Below the pieces are notes generated by a model. That model saw only the letters and a program-made list of their open reading frames with translations, was not told where the DNA came from and ran no database searches. From Thermomicrobiales bacterium (GTDB lineage Bacteria; Chloroflexota; Chloroflexia; Thermomicrobiales; UBA6265), in contig JAHBVL010000010.1 in the NCBI GenBank assembly GCA_019637585.1, forward strand, positions 16,094 through 80,093: 64,000 nt of DNA. The letters run 5' to 3'. The translations under genes and the position numbers were made by a program. Each line of letters begins with the position of its first letter. Within the stretch, counting starts at the first letter, position 1. Positions 38,301 through 50,716 of the stretch are shown here, one piece after another.

Positions 38301-41300
38301 AGTCGGCGGCATCCCGGAAGACAATGACTGGCGCGACGCTGTTGCTGTAGTAGGTCAGGTGAACCGCGTCCATGCCGATCGCGACGTTCAGATAGAACGA
38401 AAGGGGCGTGAGGAGTCCATCGGCTCCGAGGGGCGTAACGTGATAGCGGCCGGCTTCGAGCAGCACCTGGAAGAGACTGGGGTCCTGGGGATCCGCATAT
38501 GTGGCTCCCCAGAGTTCCTGCGTGCCGTCCGGACCACCTTCAGGGGCGCTCATCAGAAGGAGACCAACGAAATTCAACGGCTGCCCCGTGCCACCTCTTC
38601 CATCAACGGTCCTGAACTCGACCAGCACATTGGCCACGAGCGGATTGGTGTCGTTGGCGATCTCCTCGCCGTCGTTGAATCCGTCGCCGTCCGTGTCGGG
38701 GTTCAGCGGGTCGGTGAAATGGAAGCCGCGTTCGTCGCCATCGGACAGACCGTCGCCGTCGGTGTCGGCAAGGAGAGGATTGGTGCCGAGCACATTGACT
38801 TCGTACCCGTCGCCGAGGGTGTCGTCGTCGGTGTCGCCATCAAACGGATCGGTACCGAGGAGGAGCTCCTCTTCGTCGGATAGACCGTCGCCGTCGAGGT
38901 CGCCGTCGGTCTGCATCTCTGCGACGACAAACTTCAGCCAGTTGTAGTCCGGTCCGAGGTTCTCGACGATGCCGCAGACGCTCGTCGCGGTCGGATGGGA
39001 GGTCGTCAGGTCAGTCCACCGGTAGGGAAAGTCAGACCGCATCAGCAGCCGGACGAGATACTGCGCCGAGAACGTCGCGCCGGAGTAGTCTGCGCAGATC
39101 TTGACAGGCCCGGAATACGTGCTCGTTATGCTGATGATGCGCCAGTGGAGAGAGTTCTCGAACTCAAAGCCGGTTGGCACGTACGGCAATCCGTACGAGT
39201 ACCGATCGATCATCTGGGTCCAGGCGGTTCCCGCCGTCGTAACGCTGGTGAAGGTCAGCGTGATGCCATCGCCGGCGTAGATCTCGACCTCATTGCCTGT
39301 TGGGACAATCGCCTCATGATAGAGCTGATAGGTCGTCACGCCGTTGTGACCATAGGTGGGGATATACGTGTGTGGACCGCCGCTGGTGACTGTGTATCCA
39401 ACTGGCGGGACATACTGGACGGCGGTGATTTCTCCCGCCGGAAGGACGACTTCGATGATGCCGTCGCCATCTTCCACCGCGGAAATCATTTCCCCGCTCG
39501 GGCCGGTCATGGAGATCGAGGCGCCCGATCCTTCGCCGAGGTGGTTGCCAAGATAGATCTCGAAGCGGAAGAGGTCGGATGGCGCCGCGACGGAGAAAAT
39601 GCCGAGACTTGTCGTCGTACCGCAGATCACGCCATTGACGGGTGCCCCGTCTGAAATGTCCTCCCAGTTGCCTTCGTTGTAGGCGTAGAGGCGCGCTTCT
39701 GCTGGATCGCCAAATGGCTGGCCCGACGCATCCGCGCAGACCTCGATGGATCCGGTGTATTCGGCGGTTGTCAACACCTCCCGCAAAAGCTGACTACGAG
39801 GCGAGAAACCGGGCGGGTGCACATAACCGTACGATGGATATCGCGCCCAGGTCGTTCCCGATGTATCGAGCTGATCGAATGTGAGCGTGAATCCCTGACC
39901 GGCGTCGATTCGGACGTTCTGGCCGGCGTCAGTGTTCGATTCGCTCAGATAGATGACCGACTGGCTGCCCCCGCCACTGGCAAGTACTGTGCGGGAAGAC
40001 GGAGATGGGGAGTTCAGCATCTCGTATCCGGCTGGAGGGGTCACTTCAGTGATGTAGTAGATACCGGGAGGCGGATAGAGGAAAACGTACCCATCGAGGC
40101 CAGAGTGATCATCGGCATCGCACATTGTGTAGGTTTGTTGGGTCGCGTCATTGATCACCGTCATGCACCCATCGACGGTGTCATCGACAGGCACGACTGG
40201 GATGTTTGTCCAGTTGTCGTAAAACGTGATGCTGACCATTCCCCCGTAACTCTGGGTCAGCATGATGGGCGTGAGGTCTGCCTGCGGCCCGGTGCACAGT
40301 TCAGTGTCCGTGGGGAAGCTGGCAAGGTCCAGCGCTGTCCACCATCCGGGAATCGCTGAATAGAGAAAGATGTTCCCGTACGCAGAGAAATCCACCGGAT
40401 CGTACTGAATGCAGAGGGAAACACTGCCGTTGTACGACCCACCGGTCACGGTGAGTGCGAATGCCTGCGTTTCGGAAGGATTCGGGAGCTGGTCCGGTTG
40501 GTAACCTGAATATGAGTTGGGATCGATCGGCGAGGCGGTCAGCATCGCAGTTTCCTCGATCTGATCGAAGGTCACGGTGATGTTCGGGAAGCCGTCCGGA
40601 GAGAGTTGGACGTTCTCGAGCATCGCTGGCGCTGGTTCTTCGCCGTTGGGGGTGTCGTCGCAGAGATCCCCCAGCCCGTCCTGATCGGTATCGAGCTGGT
40701 CGGGGTTGGCGACCGTGGGGCAGTTGTCGTTCGCGTCGTCGATGCCGTCGTCGTCGGAATCGAGCGCCGCCGCAACGCAGTACCCGGTCGCCGGGTCGAT
40801 TTCGAAGCCGGCGTTACAGGCCGGAGGTGCACGTGGATCGGTGCCTTGCGCGACTTCGAATCCATCCGAAAACCCGTCGCCGTCGGTGTCCGCGTTTAGC
40901 GGATCCGTGTTGTAGATGTTGACTTCGTCGCCGTCCAGCAGCCCGTCAGCATCATGATCCGGATTCCACGGATCGGTTCCCCAGGTGATGACCTCGGCAT
41001 AGTCCGATAGTCCGTCACTGTCGGAATCGGACTGGAGTGGCAACGTGAACCATGTCCACACCTCGTCGCCGTCGAGGAGTCCATCCCCGTCGCTGTCCGC
41101 GATCAACGGTGACGTGCCCTGGATGGTCTCATCTCCATCGCCAAGACCATCGTCGTCCGAATCGGGGTCGGTCGGACTTGTTCCGTAGGTATAGACCTCC
41201 TCTCCGTCGAGCAGGCCGTCGCCATCCGAATCGGGGTTGTTGATGTCGGTGCCCCAGACCGCTTCTTCATCGTCATAGAGCCCGTCATTGTCAGAGTCGG

Positions 41301-41415
41301 TCTGGGCAGCAGCGTCGTTGACAGGCAACGGCGCAATGGCCGCGAATGGCGTCAGGAGCGACGCGAGCAACGTGACGATGACCAACCACTGCGTGAGTTT
41401 CCTGATGCTCGCCAT
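30031..41415 (-). CDS. Giant secreted multidomain protein (TSP3, PKD, SpaA-like and seven C-terminal repeats)
   Basis: The 3794-residue protein has a signal peptide (about 10-38). A Ca-binding thrombospondin type 3-like block follows (about 40-255) with DSDGDGLxDGxE and GTDP repeats; a second such block is near 835-925. A PKD domain is near 1128-1218 ([19 protein letters not shown]). The middle (about 1220-3000) is a long row of SpaA-like modules, many with a Cys pair and a CDxxDGxxDG loop, plus five FDxVTxxGTT...ICG-type modules. Residues about 3010-3794 are seven 112-residue repeats. No LPxTG or membrane helix is found at the end, so it is probably released or held non-covalently. GGGAGAGAG precedes the ATG. 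Calcium-dependent rigidity is expected from the blocks. Likely adhesin or matrix protein. Confidence 0.85.
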   Translation of the reverse strand: MASIRKLTQWLVIVTLLASLLTPFAAIAPLPVNDAAAQTDSDNDGLYDDEEAVWGTDINNPDSDGDGLLDGEEVYTYGTSPTDPDSDDDGLGDGDETIQGTSPLIADSDGDGLLDGDEVWTWFTLPLQSDSDSDGLSDYAEVITWGTDPWNPDHDADGLLDGDEVNIYNTDPLNADTDGDGFSDGFEVAQGTDPRAPPACNAGFEIDPATGYCVAAALDSDDDGIDDANDNCPTVANPDQLDTDQDGLGDLCDDTPNGEEPAPAMLENVQLSPDGFPNITVTFDQIEETAMLTASPIDPNSYSGYQPDQLPNPSETQAFALTVTGGSYNGSVSLCIQYDPVDFSAYGNIFLYSAIPGWWTALDLASFPTDTELCTGPQADLTPIMLTQSYGGMVSITFYDNWTNIPVVPVDDTVDGCMTVINDATQQTYTMCDADDHSGLDGYVFLYPPPGIYYITEVTPPAGYEMLNSPSPSSRTVLASGGGSQSVIYLSESNTDAGQNVRIDAGQGFTLTFDQLDTSGTTWARYPSYGYVHPPGFSPRSQLLREVLTTAEYTGSIEVCADASGQPFGDPAEARLYAYNEGNWEDISDGAPVNGVICGTTTSLGIFSVAAPSDLFRFEIYLGNHLGEGSGASISMTGPSGEMISAVEDGDGIIEVVLPAGEITAVQYVPPVGYTVTSGGPHTYIPTYGHNGVTTYQLYHEAIVPTGNEVEIYAGDGITLTFTSVTTAGTAWTQMIDRYSYGLPYVPTGFEFENSLHWRIISITSTYSGPVKICADYSGATFSAQYLVRLLMRSDFPYRWTDLTTSHPTATSVCGIVENLGPDYNWLKFVVAEMQTDGDLDGDGLSDEEELLLGTDPFDGDTDDDTLGDGYEVNVLGTNPLLADTDGDGLSDGDERGFHFTDPLNPDTDGDGFNDGEEIANDTNPLVANVLVEFRTVDGRGGTGQPLNFVGLLLMSAPEGGPDGTQELWGATYADPQDPSLFQVLLEAGRYHVTPLGADGLLTPLSFYLNVAIGMDAVHLTYYSNSVAPVIVFRDAADSNPLRYPNIWDACVDIISGTLAEPGVTIATVCDSLDGAVDGVYNAHAFPLPAGPLVFSPIGTVPGYVNPEPAAYAGSDLTYNVYLDYTKIAVTADAGGPYTVVEGEQVTLNGSGAGGDYLAFAWDLDGNGAFDDAGDTHEASPLVSASAFGEPGEYTVSLRVCNEINTCATDTTTVTIVTWWGNDPIPVTFHLVEKSSGLPVPVGDIRIFEEVPGEGVGPLVASGLGNAEGSDSPNGVAVFALPPGRYEVSGWSGIGYFYSEFVTFDVVGEMSVVVLESLQGGTVVIDAVQDATLEPLVGPGINPCVRYSVAPGGSLSGPECDDFNGALDGSFELVYLLEPGTHTFTPTGSTPGYLTPDPVTAEVVAGSVTHVEIRYALLPGNTIPGSIRALVQDGNGHPVEAAQVGLYTTATTCDQPDQQLAVRVTDIDGVYVFEDVTPGEYCVWLNWTPPGFDDPEARHQSVTVTEGETANVTFTFATFPTRPDPEIYGLVRLNLRNLGDGALFHYYEMGSGHADGACVTLSEPVFNGQTTVCDEDHYSGIPTSSDSTIDLYIEAGTTPTIESYSPPMLWKLAEGAELPSLAVEAGDVVSHTIYHEMNGSGGITIATGIPGATFDIVSIDASCDDEGTVVDTVTTNASGYVRQELAPGSYCIVHVDGPADYELVSDSRQQIDISAGQFRSVSFQLSPIQEEPEPAAASLLLFVYDGWSGDLLPGACAGPVDGWSGECTSVQSGGGVVFVPGPFEEGTHTIGVKPFQQYNGWATEVAFTVSPGQTLVQQTVYLSPSLIVETTVDGLYAPVDSCFYFDIAGDIREACDYHDGIDGIDGIDGRIVFYGIPEGTHEVYRGYTSPGYSSSFTSATAVIRDWNTRYLTVDFVQSAVALTVSLVDQDGAAVPGVCFQVMYPSTVSCDYADDANDGLTHFYGLSGVVDVRPTFIPYGYEGSGDWFAVDLDEEQLVERVVTSMSASAIFTSVDSQGNLVPHPCYQLVQLDPPGDGFMSCDQNWNDAGVNPIDGVATFFGLPPGDYQLTQYLSESYGFQVIEPRIVTIGESEPLELTFIMDRLELDQAVIVTSTDEHGSMAPGACYMLVGPSGSYWPSVCDDSDGSNDGITIINDRWNNILDGDYTLVTTRAPEWLYERRTTDLHIGSERPVEITVQHWGAVPNTPAGTNVVVNTLGTVQAVVTFSEVASAGYTYAWASGGNAPTPEGFDGDTGFGVSFNTSAEYSGPVTICVPLSARSFDLPDTVRFFVSIDGVWTDITSGGVSNGMVCAEVATLEAEYGSGTYVLAEPIVYGNLEFTFVDDEGNPLAGLGGCLHLQSSTWSRWGCAGENGTGVIANVESGPVNLTTDPDPAGYVRSENFPWHIAIPANDTLSIDVPFQVDVNRQVMVVVNITDEQGNPVGTSCVGSWVETDVPNSYCQSDYDSDGTFAWSQFTDSGAFTIAVKGNYYLEEWSEVRSVIVEPGQMLVEEVFVLERSAIIAATHQGQSQDVMFCVQLQATASPSYAYVCGQQDGDATPLDIWGLPPGEYSVQLVHLRGATAPSFSPYLVVHDGSSPLEINIEIEPAAPVLVVTTTDGQGNPAVGACFFLSVSDGASLCDEDDGSFDGIVTFHTGTGEGSLYQWRPSVGNHYDWSPVAIDLGQTAAIDIVNPPKHASLVITYEDELGNPILGACFRIWQGTSHLDDPCDGYDSPGYAVDGVTRSYDLEPGTYRISGFMETFARHALFDDETVVVVDGVSTHVTITAQTLSDPYVVVNSVDAANTPAPGGCYHLYRTGSISWGPVCDADDGQNDGQTSIFLPYQSIGIGQYWIIESTAPTGLAKAPATSVTLVDARPVTMTLVHDGYLSPPNTAAGSGSTFTDPGTGITLTFDNVTQAGTTTVTVDTNPPALPAGFSIDTALFFDISTTALFEGMIEICLPYEPAAFADPEALQLLHFAGDWIAITSGNDTVNGIICGWTSSLSPFAIAEPEVLAPPMVISPFQSPVVAGGVTSMVGGTAINLRFTVKQEGVTLTDPAVIASVTYQPCATATDPVAIPGLTWTGSRFQVRWTTPEIDGCFIVSATTTDGAMTVAEFELTGNPGIHTINGFLSPVLMDGVNSLEGGKTVQVRFQVYRDEDRVTDVGIVDSLTSTQVDCVSGEAIGGSVAIAGLAYASNRFQTVWTTPEIDGCFQLRAEAAGAVATASFELWGNSGWYEFGAGFLAPVVTGGVTEMIGGNTLIIRFKVTLNGDLQTDPSVISTLRVQEIDCSTGSALDGVAPIQIAGLTYASNRFQTTWLTPEVDTCYLLHAEAVDGQFIESTIELTGNPGILTIDGFQSPVLMDGVNSLEGGKPVNVRFYIYRDEDRVSDLSYLDALGYQQVECGDASVLIGEFVALPEPVVVNKRFQTTWTTPEIDGCFQLIAKVEGDSITADYELWGNSGLYEFGAGFLSPIVMGNHLHEGGRNLAVRFKVTLNGDLVSDTGVITDLSYVEIDCTSGAEIDGGLAGSLLAGLTFASNRFNASWATPEVDTCFRLRAEASDGQAMSTQIELYGNPGIITVDGFLSPVLMESVNSLEGGKSISLRFRIYRDEDRMSDLGLVESLAWQQVDCGTGDLIGGSNSIGGVSYTGSRFETTWVSPEIDGCFLVTATAAGGDSATAEFTLWGNSGLYEVSTFTSPVLMGQPNVYAGGTKVWLRFAVTFNGDVVSELSSVASLTYTPVSCEDGSALGSPQAISGLAFATNKFQVRWTTPSSPGCYAVTATTVDDVSITASFELT
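35808..35845 (-). repeat. 9-base microsatellite encoding repeated Asp-Gly-Ile
   Basis: The 9-base unit GTCGATACC is repeated three times and begins a fourth inside the giant gene, encoding four Asp-Gly-Ile triplets in an acidic loop. It can expand or shrink by slippage without a frameshift. Confidence 0.75.
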
Positions 41416-41552
41416 GACTCTCTCCCAATCCTCGCCCGGTCTGTTTCCAGACCTCGATCAGCACACCGACTTGCCGCTGGCAGGCGCCAGTTCTCTCGAT
41501 CATGCGGCTGCATTTGGGATCTGAATGTGCTCTGCGACACACCTTGAACGAA

Positions 41553-41578
41553 CCCCTCTCCCGCGGTCGGGAGAGGGG
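41553..41578. repeat. Perfect 10-bp palindromic repeat between GH51 and giant genes
   Basis: CCCCTCTCCC and GGGAGAGGGG pair around a 6-base loop, followed by CAGGGGTGAGGGGA. This combination is a common intergenic palindrome in many bacterial genomes. It lies in the 267-base gap upstream of the giant gene and downstream of the arabinofuranosidase's neighbours, with no gene inside. Confidence 0.7.
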
Positions 41579-41682
41579 CAGGGGTGAGGGGAGCGAGGCG
41601 GTCGATCCCGCCGCTACCCATCCCCAGAAGGGAGATGAAGATCAGACGTGATCGCGGTCCGCTTCTAGCTGCCGAGCGGTAG

Positions 41683-44914
<3,232 letters not shown>

Positions 44915-44921
<7 letters not shown>

Positions 44922-45154
44922 TTCATAGTTCATAGTTGATAGTGCATAGAAGTCCGGAGTCCGAAGTCCGGAGTCCGAGGTCCGCAGTCCGAAGTCCGCA
45001 GTCCGAGGTCCGAAGCTCGGGATCGGTGGTCCGGGCTCAAGGACGTCGAGCATCGGACCCTGCCCTACAGCCGGCATAACCTTTCTATGCACTATGAACC
45101 ATGCACTATCAACTATTCACTATCAACCATCAACTATGCACTATGAACTATGCG
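44915..45154. repeat. Heptamer repeat element H5 (three arrays, inverted arms)
   Basis: Five units of TTCATAG type (44915-44949) are followed directly by ten units of AAGTCCG/GAGTCCG/CAGTCCG type (44950-45019). After 65 bases come ten units of CTATGCA/CTATGAA/CTATCAA type (45085-45154), the reverse complement of the first family. The first unit contains the amidase stop codon and the last unit ends one base before the stop of the convergent deacylase gene. Confidence 0.95.
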
Positions 45155-46186
45155 CTACTCCCCGTTCAATACCGCCTCCGCCTCGATCGGTTGTCCCGTG
45201 ACGAAAACGCTATCACCGGCGAGGGTTGGGGTGGTAGCCCGGATGACGGTCAGGATGCCGTCCAGTGGCGCGGTGAAGACCCGGGGGGCGCGCTCGGGGG
45301 TGGCGGGGAACCAGAGACGGCCGACGGGATCACCCTTCTGCACCGCATCGCCCGGTTCGAGCAGGTTCTCCCAGAAGCCGGGTTCGTCGGTATTGACGTA
45401 ATTCTCGGGATCCCGGCCGTCGAGAATGATGGCGGGCGCTTTCCCTAGCGATTCGCGGGTTTGCAGCGCTCCCTTGAGCACACCTTCGTGGCGAAGCACG
45501 TTGGTGAGACCGCTCCACGCCAGCTGATGCACGTAAGCCGGCACCCGCCCGCCGCCGCCCAGTTCGGTGGTGATGACCGTTTTGCCCTGGTCCTCGGCTT
45601 CGACCGGCAGGAGCCCGGTGCCGTTGACGTCGATATAAAGGAAGTGATAGTCGCTATTCCAGGCGAGCATCCCCTCCAGCATCGCCTTGCGCTGAGCGGG
45701 ATTGTCGACCACATGCATGTGGGAGCAGGGGAGAAAGAAGAAGGCGTTGCCGCCGGAGTGCATGTCGATGACCACGTCGGCCATGGGGAAAAGGACGCGG
45801 GTGAAGTAGTCGGCGATCTGCTCGGCGGGAGGACCATCCGGCCGGCCGGGAAAAGACCGGTTGAAATTGACCCCTGAGGGCCACAGCCGGGTGAATGCCC
45901 AGGCGGCTTCGACCGAGATGACCGGAATGATGATGATCCGGCCAGTGACATCCGCCGCCTCGATTTCGTCGATCAGGCGGAGTGCCGCAATCTGTCCTTC
46001 GTACTCGTTGCCATGATTGCCGCCCGTGACCAGCACAGTCGGTCCTTCGCCATTGGTGATGCAGGCGATCGGGATCAAGTCGTATGCCCAGCCGCCATTG
46101 TTGGAGATGCGGGGGTATCGCAACCGGCCGATCTGCTTGCCCGGTGCGGAAAGGTCGATGGACGACGTGACGGATGGTGCGTTCAT
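45155..46186 (-). CDS. Succinylglutamate desuccinylase/aspartoacylase family zinc deacylase
   Basis: The 343-residue protein is in the M14-like AstE/AspA family. Zinc ligands are visible: His58 and Glu61 in GGNHGNE, and His143 in IDMHSGG. A substrate-binding NFNRSFPGRP (Asn109, Arg110) and a C-terminal barrel-sandwich domain (ENLLEPGDAVQKGDPVGRL) complete the fold. The group includes DoeB-type N-acetyl-diaminobutyrate deacetylases and other N-acylamino acid deacylases. GGGAG precedes the ATG at 46186. The longer frame upstream is not supported. Its convergent neighbour is an amidase, and both could act on acylated nitrogen compounds; specificity is unproven. Confidence 0.88.
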   Translation of the reverse strand: MNAPSVTSSIDLSAPGKQIGRLRYPRISNNGGWAYDLIPIACITNGEGPTVLVTGGNHGNEYEGQIAALRLIDEIEAADVTGRIIIIPVISVEAAWAFTRLWPSGVNFNRSFPGRPDGPPAEQIADYFTRVLFPMADVVIDMHSGGNAFFFLPCSHMHVVDNPAQRKAMLEGMLAWNSDYHFLYIDVNGTGLLPVEAEDQGKTVITTELGGGGRVPAYVHQLAWSGLTNVLRHEGVLKGALQTRESLGKAPAIILDGRDPENYVNTDEPGFWENLLEPGDAVQKGDPVGRLWFPATPERAPRVFTAPLDGILTVIRATTPTLAGDSVFVTGQPIEAEAVLNGE

Positions 46187-46403
46187 AGTGCTCCCAGACG
46201 AGAAGAGGTGGCTCGCAATGCATCCTGCTCGGGACGGACGCTTGCGCGAACATACGGCGAATGGGGGCGACGCGCAAGCGGGGGAACGGAGCCGGCAGCG
46301 GGCGGCTGGCAGCGGGCAGAACCACAGGCCCGGGTTATTCAGTAGCGGCTGCAAAGATCTCTTGAGATGGGAGCCTGAGTCATCTGCGTTTCCGCGAAAT
46401 CCG

Positions 46404-46477
46404 CCCGGCCGTCAACGGGCCGGGCTCACAATGCGAAGGTCCTTCAGACCTGAGGCGCGGCCCCGGTAGGGGCATCG
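46404..46477. repeat. Dispersed repeat R2, copy 1
   Basis: This stretch matches 54250-54322 base for base at most places (CCGGCCGTnAACGG, GGGCnCACAnTGCGA, GGTCCnnCnGACCTGAG). Both copies contain a GGTCC...GGACC-type hairpin. It lies in the 390-base gap 46187-46578 upstream of the deacylase, which otherwise shows nothing. Confidence 0.75.
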
Positions 46478-46578
46478 CACCGTGAGCGTCGCCGTTTACG
46501 GCGTCGCGGACGCCCGGACAGCGTAGTCCAGGTTTGCCGCAATCTGCCGAGCCAAAGGGGTGTTCGCGCAGGGGCGCC

Positions 46579-46776
46579 TCACTGAATGGTCCGGGCCAGT
46601 GTGTCCATCGAAGCCTGGGGTCCGGCGACTGCCCGCTGCCCGCTCAAAATGATGCGGCGATGGGTGGAGGAGAGGTACCCATCGCCGCAGAGCATTTGAA
46701 TGAGCCAGCTCATGGCTGGTGGGCTGGCTCCCGATTGTTGCCGCACTATTTCGAGCCTGGAGGCGAGCGTTGTCAT
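46579..46776 (-). CDS. Possible small protein, 65 residues
   Basis: The ATG at 46776 opens a frame ending in DTLARTIQ. The N-terminus (TLASRLEIVRQQSGASPPAMSWLIQ) is vaguely like the start of a phage-type HTH protein, but no turn motif is complete. The ribosome site is weak. It overlaps other open frames of similar length, so the choice is tentative. No family is recognised. Confidence 0.3.
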   Translation of the reverse strand: MTTLASRLEIVRQQSGASPPAMSWLIQMLCGDGYLSSTHRRIILSGQRAVAGPQASMDTLARTIQ

Positions 46777-47098
46777 GTCGCCGCTTCGCTGAGCTCTTTC
46801 CCAATTGCCGGCGCGACCTGCCCGATCGTCTTATCTGGGCTGTGTCGCGCCCGATCCGGATAGCTGATGATCGCGGTGACCACCTGGCCTTGCGATTCAA
46901 CCCGGGGAGCGCCGCGAATGTCGTCCCCTGGTTGGTCGAAGCATTTCGAATCCGGATGCTGTGTACCCTCTTACGCAACCATGATCCATTAGCGCTGCTG
47001 GCAGTTGTCCATTACCTGCCAGTGACTACGAGTGTGCCTTCCGGATCGTTCCGTCACCACACGCACTACCCACGCGCCAGCGGCAGCTTCTGCCGGTG
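46777..47098. other. Stretch without recognisable genes
   Basis: Open frames on both strands here have no motif, no ribosome site and an amino-acid composition (Arg, Ser, Pro rich) typical of non-coding frames. No repeat or hairpin stands out. Confidence 0.4.
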
Positions 47099-47302
47099 TC
47101 AGCTGGCGCTGCCGCGCGGCATTCGCCACGATTCGCCCTGCTCAGCGAGAACATCCCGCGTGACGCCGATCGTCGAGTTGGGGTCGTTTTCCATCCACGA
47201 CGCTACCGGGCGGTCACGAATGAGGTCGCGAGCGTCGAAACCAACGAATGCAGCGAAGAGACCGAGACTCAACACGCCGGCAATCCCATACACAATTTCC
47301 AT
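47099..47302 (-). CDS. Small membrane protein, 67 residues
   Basis: The ATG at 47302 has GGAGG five bases upstream. The product starts with a hydrophobic helix (MEIVYGIAGVLSLGLFAAFVG), then FDARDLIRDRPVASW and a polar tail with EQGESWRMPRG. No family is recognised. It is one of a row of small minus-strand genes between 47.1 and 48.2 kb. Confidence 0.5.
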   Translation of the reverse strand: MEIVYGIAGVLSLGLFAAFVGFDARDLIRDRPVASWMENDPNSTIGVTRDVLAEQGESWRMPRGSAS

Positions 47303-47501
47303 CACATCCTCCATTCCGGTAGGTTCCAATTACTCATTAGTCGCCGGTTGCCTCTTCAAATCGACAACCCCATTGTCCGGTTCTTGCGCTTCACTGCTGA
47401 GGCGCAACGCCAACGCATTGGCGACGCGTCCGGCCCCGTGCCCGGTCGACCGTCCCGTTGTCCTGCGGTTCAGGCAGGCAAACGAGACGGTACGACGCTT
47501 C

Positions 47502-47750
47502 TTAGCACGACAGGCTCATGGAGACGTTGTCTCCGGCCAGTTCATCGGCCTGGCGGCCGGACTCATCGATGTGAATCCATTCGCCCGCCGAGATCAGCGA
47601 CCGGCCAACCATCCTGCGGACTCCCGCGAAGCGAGCCCCCTGGCGGCTTCTCGAAACATCTCTGAGCATCTGGCGGCGGTCCGTGTTTCGGACCATTTCC
47701 TGGTGTTCCATCATCGCCAGATCGAGTATCACCATTGAATTGCGATCCAT
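47502..47750 (-). CDS. Small hypothetical protein, 82 residues
   Basis: The frame starts at the ATG at 47750 (a GTG nine bases upstream is the alternative), after AAGAAGGGAA. The product begins with MVILDLAMMEHQEMVR and continues with a basic helix (TDRRQMLRDVSRSRQGARF) and a GRSLISAGEWI end. The helix-MEHQEM start looks like genuine protein, not a shadow frame. No family is recognised. Confidence 0.45.
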   Translation of the reverse strand: MDRNSMVILDLAMMEHQEMVRNTDRRQMLRDVSRSRQGARFAGVRRMVGRSLISAGEWIHIDESGRQADELAGDNVSMSLSC

Positions 47751-47802
47751 GACCGTCACATTCCCTTCTTAGATTCGGGCCGACCATTGGTCCGCCCCTA
47801 CT

Positions 47803-48102
47803 TCAATCGGTTTTGACCGCGCCGGAATCGATCGAGTCCGGCTCATCTACTGCGTCAGCGAACCTTGCTCGCCGGATTGAAGTTGTGCATCGTGACACTC
47901 TCCTTCCCACACGGTTTTGTTCTTCCGCTCCGCTATCTGTGGGAACCGGACGTCTGCGGTTCCGGTAGTACATAGGACGACTGGCCAGGTCATCCGTGAG
48001 ATCAAAATGGGTACAAAAAACCCTGGTCTCTTTGCCGAGCCAGGGAAGTTCGATGCTCCATCGATTGGTGCGACACTCGCGTGTCACCCACGTTGTATGC
48101 AT
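47803..48102 (-). CDS. Possible small protein, 99 residues
   Basis: The frame contains a balanced stretch RWSIELPWLGKETRVFCTHF followed by DLTDDLASRPMYYRNRR that looks like coding sequence. The C-terminal third is Arg/Ser rich and may be non-coding read-through. The ATG at 48102 lies too close to GGGAGGG. It overlaps both a 29-residue frame starting at 48173 with a much better site (AAAGGAGGGTTCC) and the 11-residue frame at 47855-47890, so only some of these can be real. Confidence 0.3.
   Translation of the reverse strand: MHTTWVTRECRTNRWSIELPWLGKETRVFCTHFDLTDDLASRPMYYRNRRRPVPTDSGAEEQNRVGRRVSRCTTSIRRARFADAVDEPDSIDSGAVKTD
47855..47890 (-). CDS. Possible 11-residue micro-ORF with strong ribosome site
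   Basis: GGAAGGAGAGTGTCACG precedes an ATG that encodes MHNFNPASKVR and stops. It lies 105 bases upstream of the 82-residue small gene, a place where a leader peptide could sit. The ribosome site is the main support. Confidence 0.2.
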   Translation of the reverse strand: MHNFNPASKVR

Positions 48103-48173
48103 CCCTCCCGGGGACGGCGATTCACGGTCTGGCGGGCACCATACCCGTGCAGATTGATCAGCATCTTCACCAT
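48084..48173 (-). CDS. Possible 29-residue small protein with very strong ribosome site
   Basis: AAAGGAGGGTTCC directly precedes the ATG at 48173. The frame encodes MVKMLINLHGYGARQTVNRR and nine more residues. It is the first ORF after the promoter-like sequence and hairpin at 48.22-48.28 kb. Its amphipathic, basic start could be a small peptide or leader. It overlaps the 99-residue frame. Confidence 0.3.
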   Translation of the reverse strand: MVKMLINLHGYGARQTVNRRPREGCIQRG

Positions 48174-48222
48174 TGGAACCCTCCTTTCCGTTGCGAGCCG
48201 TTTCCGGCGCATCATTATCGTG

Positions 48223-48277
48223 CCGGCCCGATCTTCGGGCCGGTCACTATACTTTCACGGATTCCGCCAGAAGTCAA
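48223..48277 (-). promoter_or_regulatory. Promoter-like sequence and perfect hairpin upstream of the small minus-strand genes
   Basis: On the minus strand TTGACT (48277-48272) and TATAGT (48251-48246) form a -35/-10 pair with a long 20-base spacer. Just downstream, CCGGCCCGA and TCGGGCCGG (48243-48223) form a perfect 9-bp stem with a 3-base loop in the expected 5' leader, about 50 bases before the AAAGGAGG site. It lies between divergent genes and could be an operator, a leader hairpin or a terminator. Confidence 0.4.
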
Positions 48278-48348
48278 TAGGGAGTTCCGAGCCGTCTTCC
48301 GTGTAGCATTCGGTCAAAGCGAATCGGCGTCATGCTGGGAAGGGAAAC

Positions 48349-50649
48349 GTGGAGCAAAGCTGGCTGAGCGAGAGCATCCGCTGGTACCTCCTTCTCGTCG
48401 CCATCACGTGGGGTCTGGCGCCTGCGGCCCGGTGGTTGTTTGGCCGGCTGCCGGACCGTGGCGCATCGGTCGCCCGTCCTCTCGCGCTCCTCTGCGCGAT
48501 CTGGCCGGCCTGGTTTCTGTCGTCCATTTCGCCGGCGCCATTCACGGGTCTGCTACTCGGGCTGTCGTTTGCCATCATGGCCGGCGCATCCTGGTTTCTG
48601 GCCTGGCGTGCCGGTTGGCTGACCCGTGACTGGCTGACACAGCTCCTGGCTGTCGAGGTGATCGCCTGCGCTGCGTTCATGGCCTTTGTCCTGCTGCGCG
48701 GCTACACGCCGGAGATCATCTGGACCGAAAAGCCGATGGATATCGCGTTCCTCTCCTCCTCGGCCAGGGCGACCGATATGCCGCCGGCGGACCCCTGGTA
48801 CAGCGGCGAATCGATCAACTACTACTATCTCGGGTACCTCCTGCACGGCACCCTTGCCCGCCTGTCCGGTGTGCCGACCTGGATTGCGTTCAATCTGGCC
48901 CTGGCGACGACAGCGTCGATGGCGATCGTGGCGGCCGGAGGGGCAGCGTTCAACATCACGCGGAGGCTGGTGAGTAAACGAACGGCGCTCGTCGCCGCCT
49001 TGCTGGCGGGCTTCCTGCTCGTTCTGGCCGGCAATCTGCATGCCCCGGTGGAGGTGCTGCGCAATGGGGGTGACGCCCTCGACCAGTCGTGGTGGGGACC
49101 GATCGGCTGGGACTCCAGCAGGATCGTGGTCGATCATGGCGACGATCCGACCACCGACCAGGACGATCAGACGACGATCAACGAGTTCCCATGGTTCAGT
49201 CTCCTGTTGGGAGACCTTCATCCGCATTTGACCGCATTGCCGTTCACGATTCTGGCCCTGGTCGTGGCTCTTTCTCTTCTGAGCGGCAATCGATCGGCGT
49301 CGCTGACATCGAGAGAGATCGCGCAGCTCGTCATGTGCGGCGCCGTCGTAGGCGCGCTCTATCCGCTCAATAGTCTCGATTTCCCCACCTATCTGGTGAT
49401 GGTGATCGGAGCACTCCTGCTCAACCGCGGTTTGACCCATATCCTCCTGATCGAAGGCGCCATCGTCGTCGTGGCCGCACTCGTTGTCTGGCTCCCCTTT
49501 TGGGTCACATTTGTGCCGTTCGCGGGTACGGATGATTCCGCGCTGCCCACCTGGTTGCGCGATGTGCCGGTTGTGTCGCGAATCTTCATGCTCCTCCAGT
49601 GGCACCATGGCGAGCGAACCTCGGTCGAGGAGTTTCTGACGGTTTTCGGGTTCTTCTGGGTCGCGGCGATCGTCTGGCTCGGCTGGCAGCTGGTCGAAGC
49701 GACCAGGGGCCGGATTCCCGATCCGAGGGTGACGCGCTGGCTCATCGCTGGTGCTCTGTTGTTGGCGGTGATCGCCGTTGCCAGTCAGTCACCGGTTCTC
49801 TTGCTGGCAGGGTTGCCGCTGGCTGGTGCGCTCTGGTTGCTGTCCACCGCATGCGGCGCTCCGTTCAAGGCGTCGACTGCCGTGACCGGCTTGTTCGCCG
49901 CGGGTCTTGGCCTGATCGTTGCCACCGAGTTTTTCTACGTGCAGGATGTCTTTTCCGGCCGCTACAACACGCTGTTCAAGATCTATTACCAGGTGTGGAC
50001 GATGCTGGCGATCGGTTCGGCGGTGGCTGTCGTCTTCGTCGTGCGAGCGTTGCAAACCCGGATGGCGACGCAGGGGGTGATGGTGGCGCTGCTCGCTGCA
50101 GGACTGCTGGCCGTGGCGACCTATCCCATCGTTGCGACTACGCAGTGGACGCGAGTCCAGGGTGCGCGGGAGTGGAAAGGACTCAACGGGCTGGCGTTTC
50201 TGGAAGCCCAGGCGCCGGGGGATGTCGCCGCCATTCAGTGGCTGGCCGACAACGCCCGCGAGGATGATGTCATCATCGAAGCACCCGGCTGCTCGTATCA
50301 GGTCAACGGTGGAATGCCGACCGGCCGGATGGCCGCGTTCACCGGTGTGCCGGACATCATGGGCTGGCAGGGCCACGAATCGCAATGGCGGGCCGGGCAG
50401 CCGAGCCTCCTCAATCTCATCGGTCAGCGTGCCGCGGATATCGCCGAAATCTATACCGATCCCGCGAGTTCGCTCGTCGATCAGTATCAGGCGACCCTCC
50501 TCTTCGCCGGCAGCTTCGAGCGGTATGGCACCCCGACCTGCCCGGACGCCGGTCCATATGCATCCGTTGGCGATTTCGCGTTTCCAGGTCCAGGCTGGGA
50601 GGAGGTCTTCTCCTCCGGCGACGCGACGATCTATCGCCGGATCCCGTAA
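48349..50649 (+). CDS. DUF2298 (YYY-type) multi-span membrane protein
   Basis: The 766-residue membrane protein has about 13-15 hydrophobic helices. The family signature is the NYYYLGYLLHGTLARLSG stretch and the later SGRYNTLFKIYYQVWTML, with a C-terminal extracytoplasmic part ending DATIYRRI. DUF2298 proteins are found mainly in Chloroflexota and archaea and look like GT-C/oligosaccharyltransferase-like polyprenyl-sugar glycosyltransferases; the specific reaction is not established. The GTG start is preceded by GGAAGGGAAAC. The gene after it encodes a secreted protein in the same direction, 67 bases away. Confidence 0.9.
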   Translation: MEQSWLSESIRWYLLLVAITWGLAPAARWLFGRLPDRGASVARPLALLCAIWPAWFLSSISPAPFTGLLLGLSFAIMAGASWFLAWRAGWLTRDWLTQLLAVEVIACAAFMAFVLLRGYTPEIIWTEKPMDIAFLSSSARATDMPPADPWYSGESINYYYLGYLLHGTLARLSGVPTWIAFNLALATTASMAIVAAGGAAFNITRRLVSKRTALVAALLAGFLLVLAGNLHAPVEVLRNGGDALDQSWWGPIGWDSSRIVVDHGDDPTTDQDDQTTINEFPWFSLLLGDLHPHLTALPFTILALVVALSLLSGNRSASLTSREIAQLVMCGAVVGALYPLNSLDFPTYLVMVIGALLLNRGLTHILLIEGAIVVVAALVVWLPFWVTFVPFAGTDDSALPTWLRDVPVVSRIFMLLQWHHGERTSVEEFLTVFGFFWVAAIVWLGWQLVEATRGRIPDPRVTRWLIAGALLLAVIAVASQSPVLLLAGLPLAGALWLLSTACGAPFKASTAVTGLFAAGLGLIVATEFFYVQDVFSGRYNTLFKIYYQVWTMLAIGSAVAVVFVVRALQTRMATQGVMVALLAAGLLAVATYPIVATTQWTRVQGAREWKGLNGLAFLEAQAPGDVAAIQWLADNAREDDVIIEAPGCSYQVNGGMPTGRMAAFTGVPDIMGWQGHESQWRAGQPSLLNLIGQRAADIAEIYTDPASSLVDQYQATLLFAGSFERYGTPTCPDAGPYASVGDFAFPGPGWEEVFSSGDATIYRRIP

Positions 50650-50716
50650 GCGACCTCACTCACCGTCATGAATCCGGACCGGTCACCGTTCTACTCCACG
50701 ACGGATGGAGTAGCCG

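Noticed and set aside
46719..47738. 339-residue open frame on the plus strand in the gene-poor stretch
   Set aside because: No ribosome site, no recognisable motif, Arg/Ser/Pro-rich composition, and it lies opposite small minus-strand frames with better start signals.
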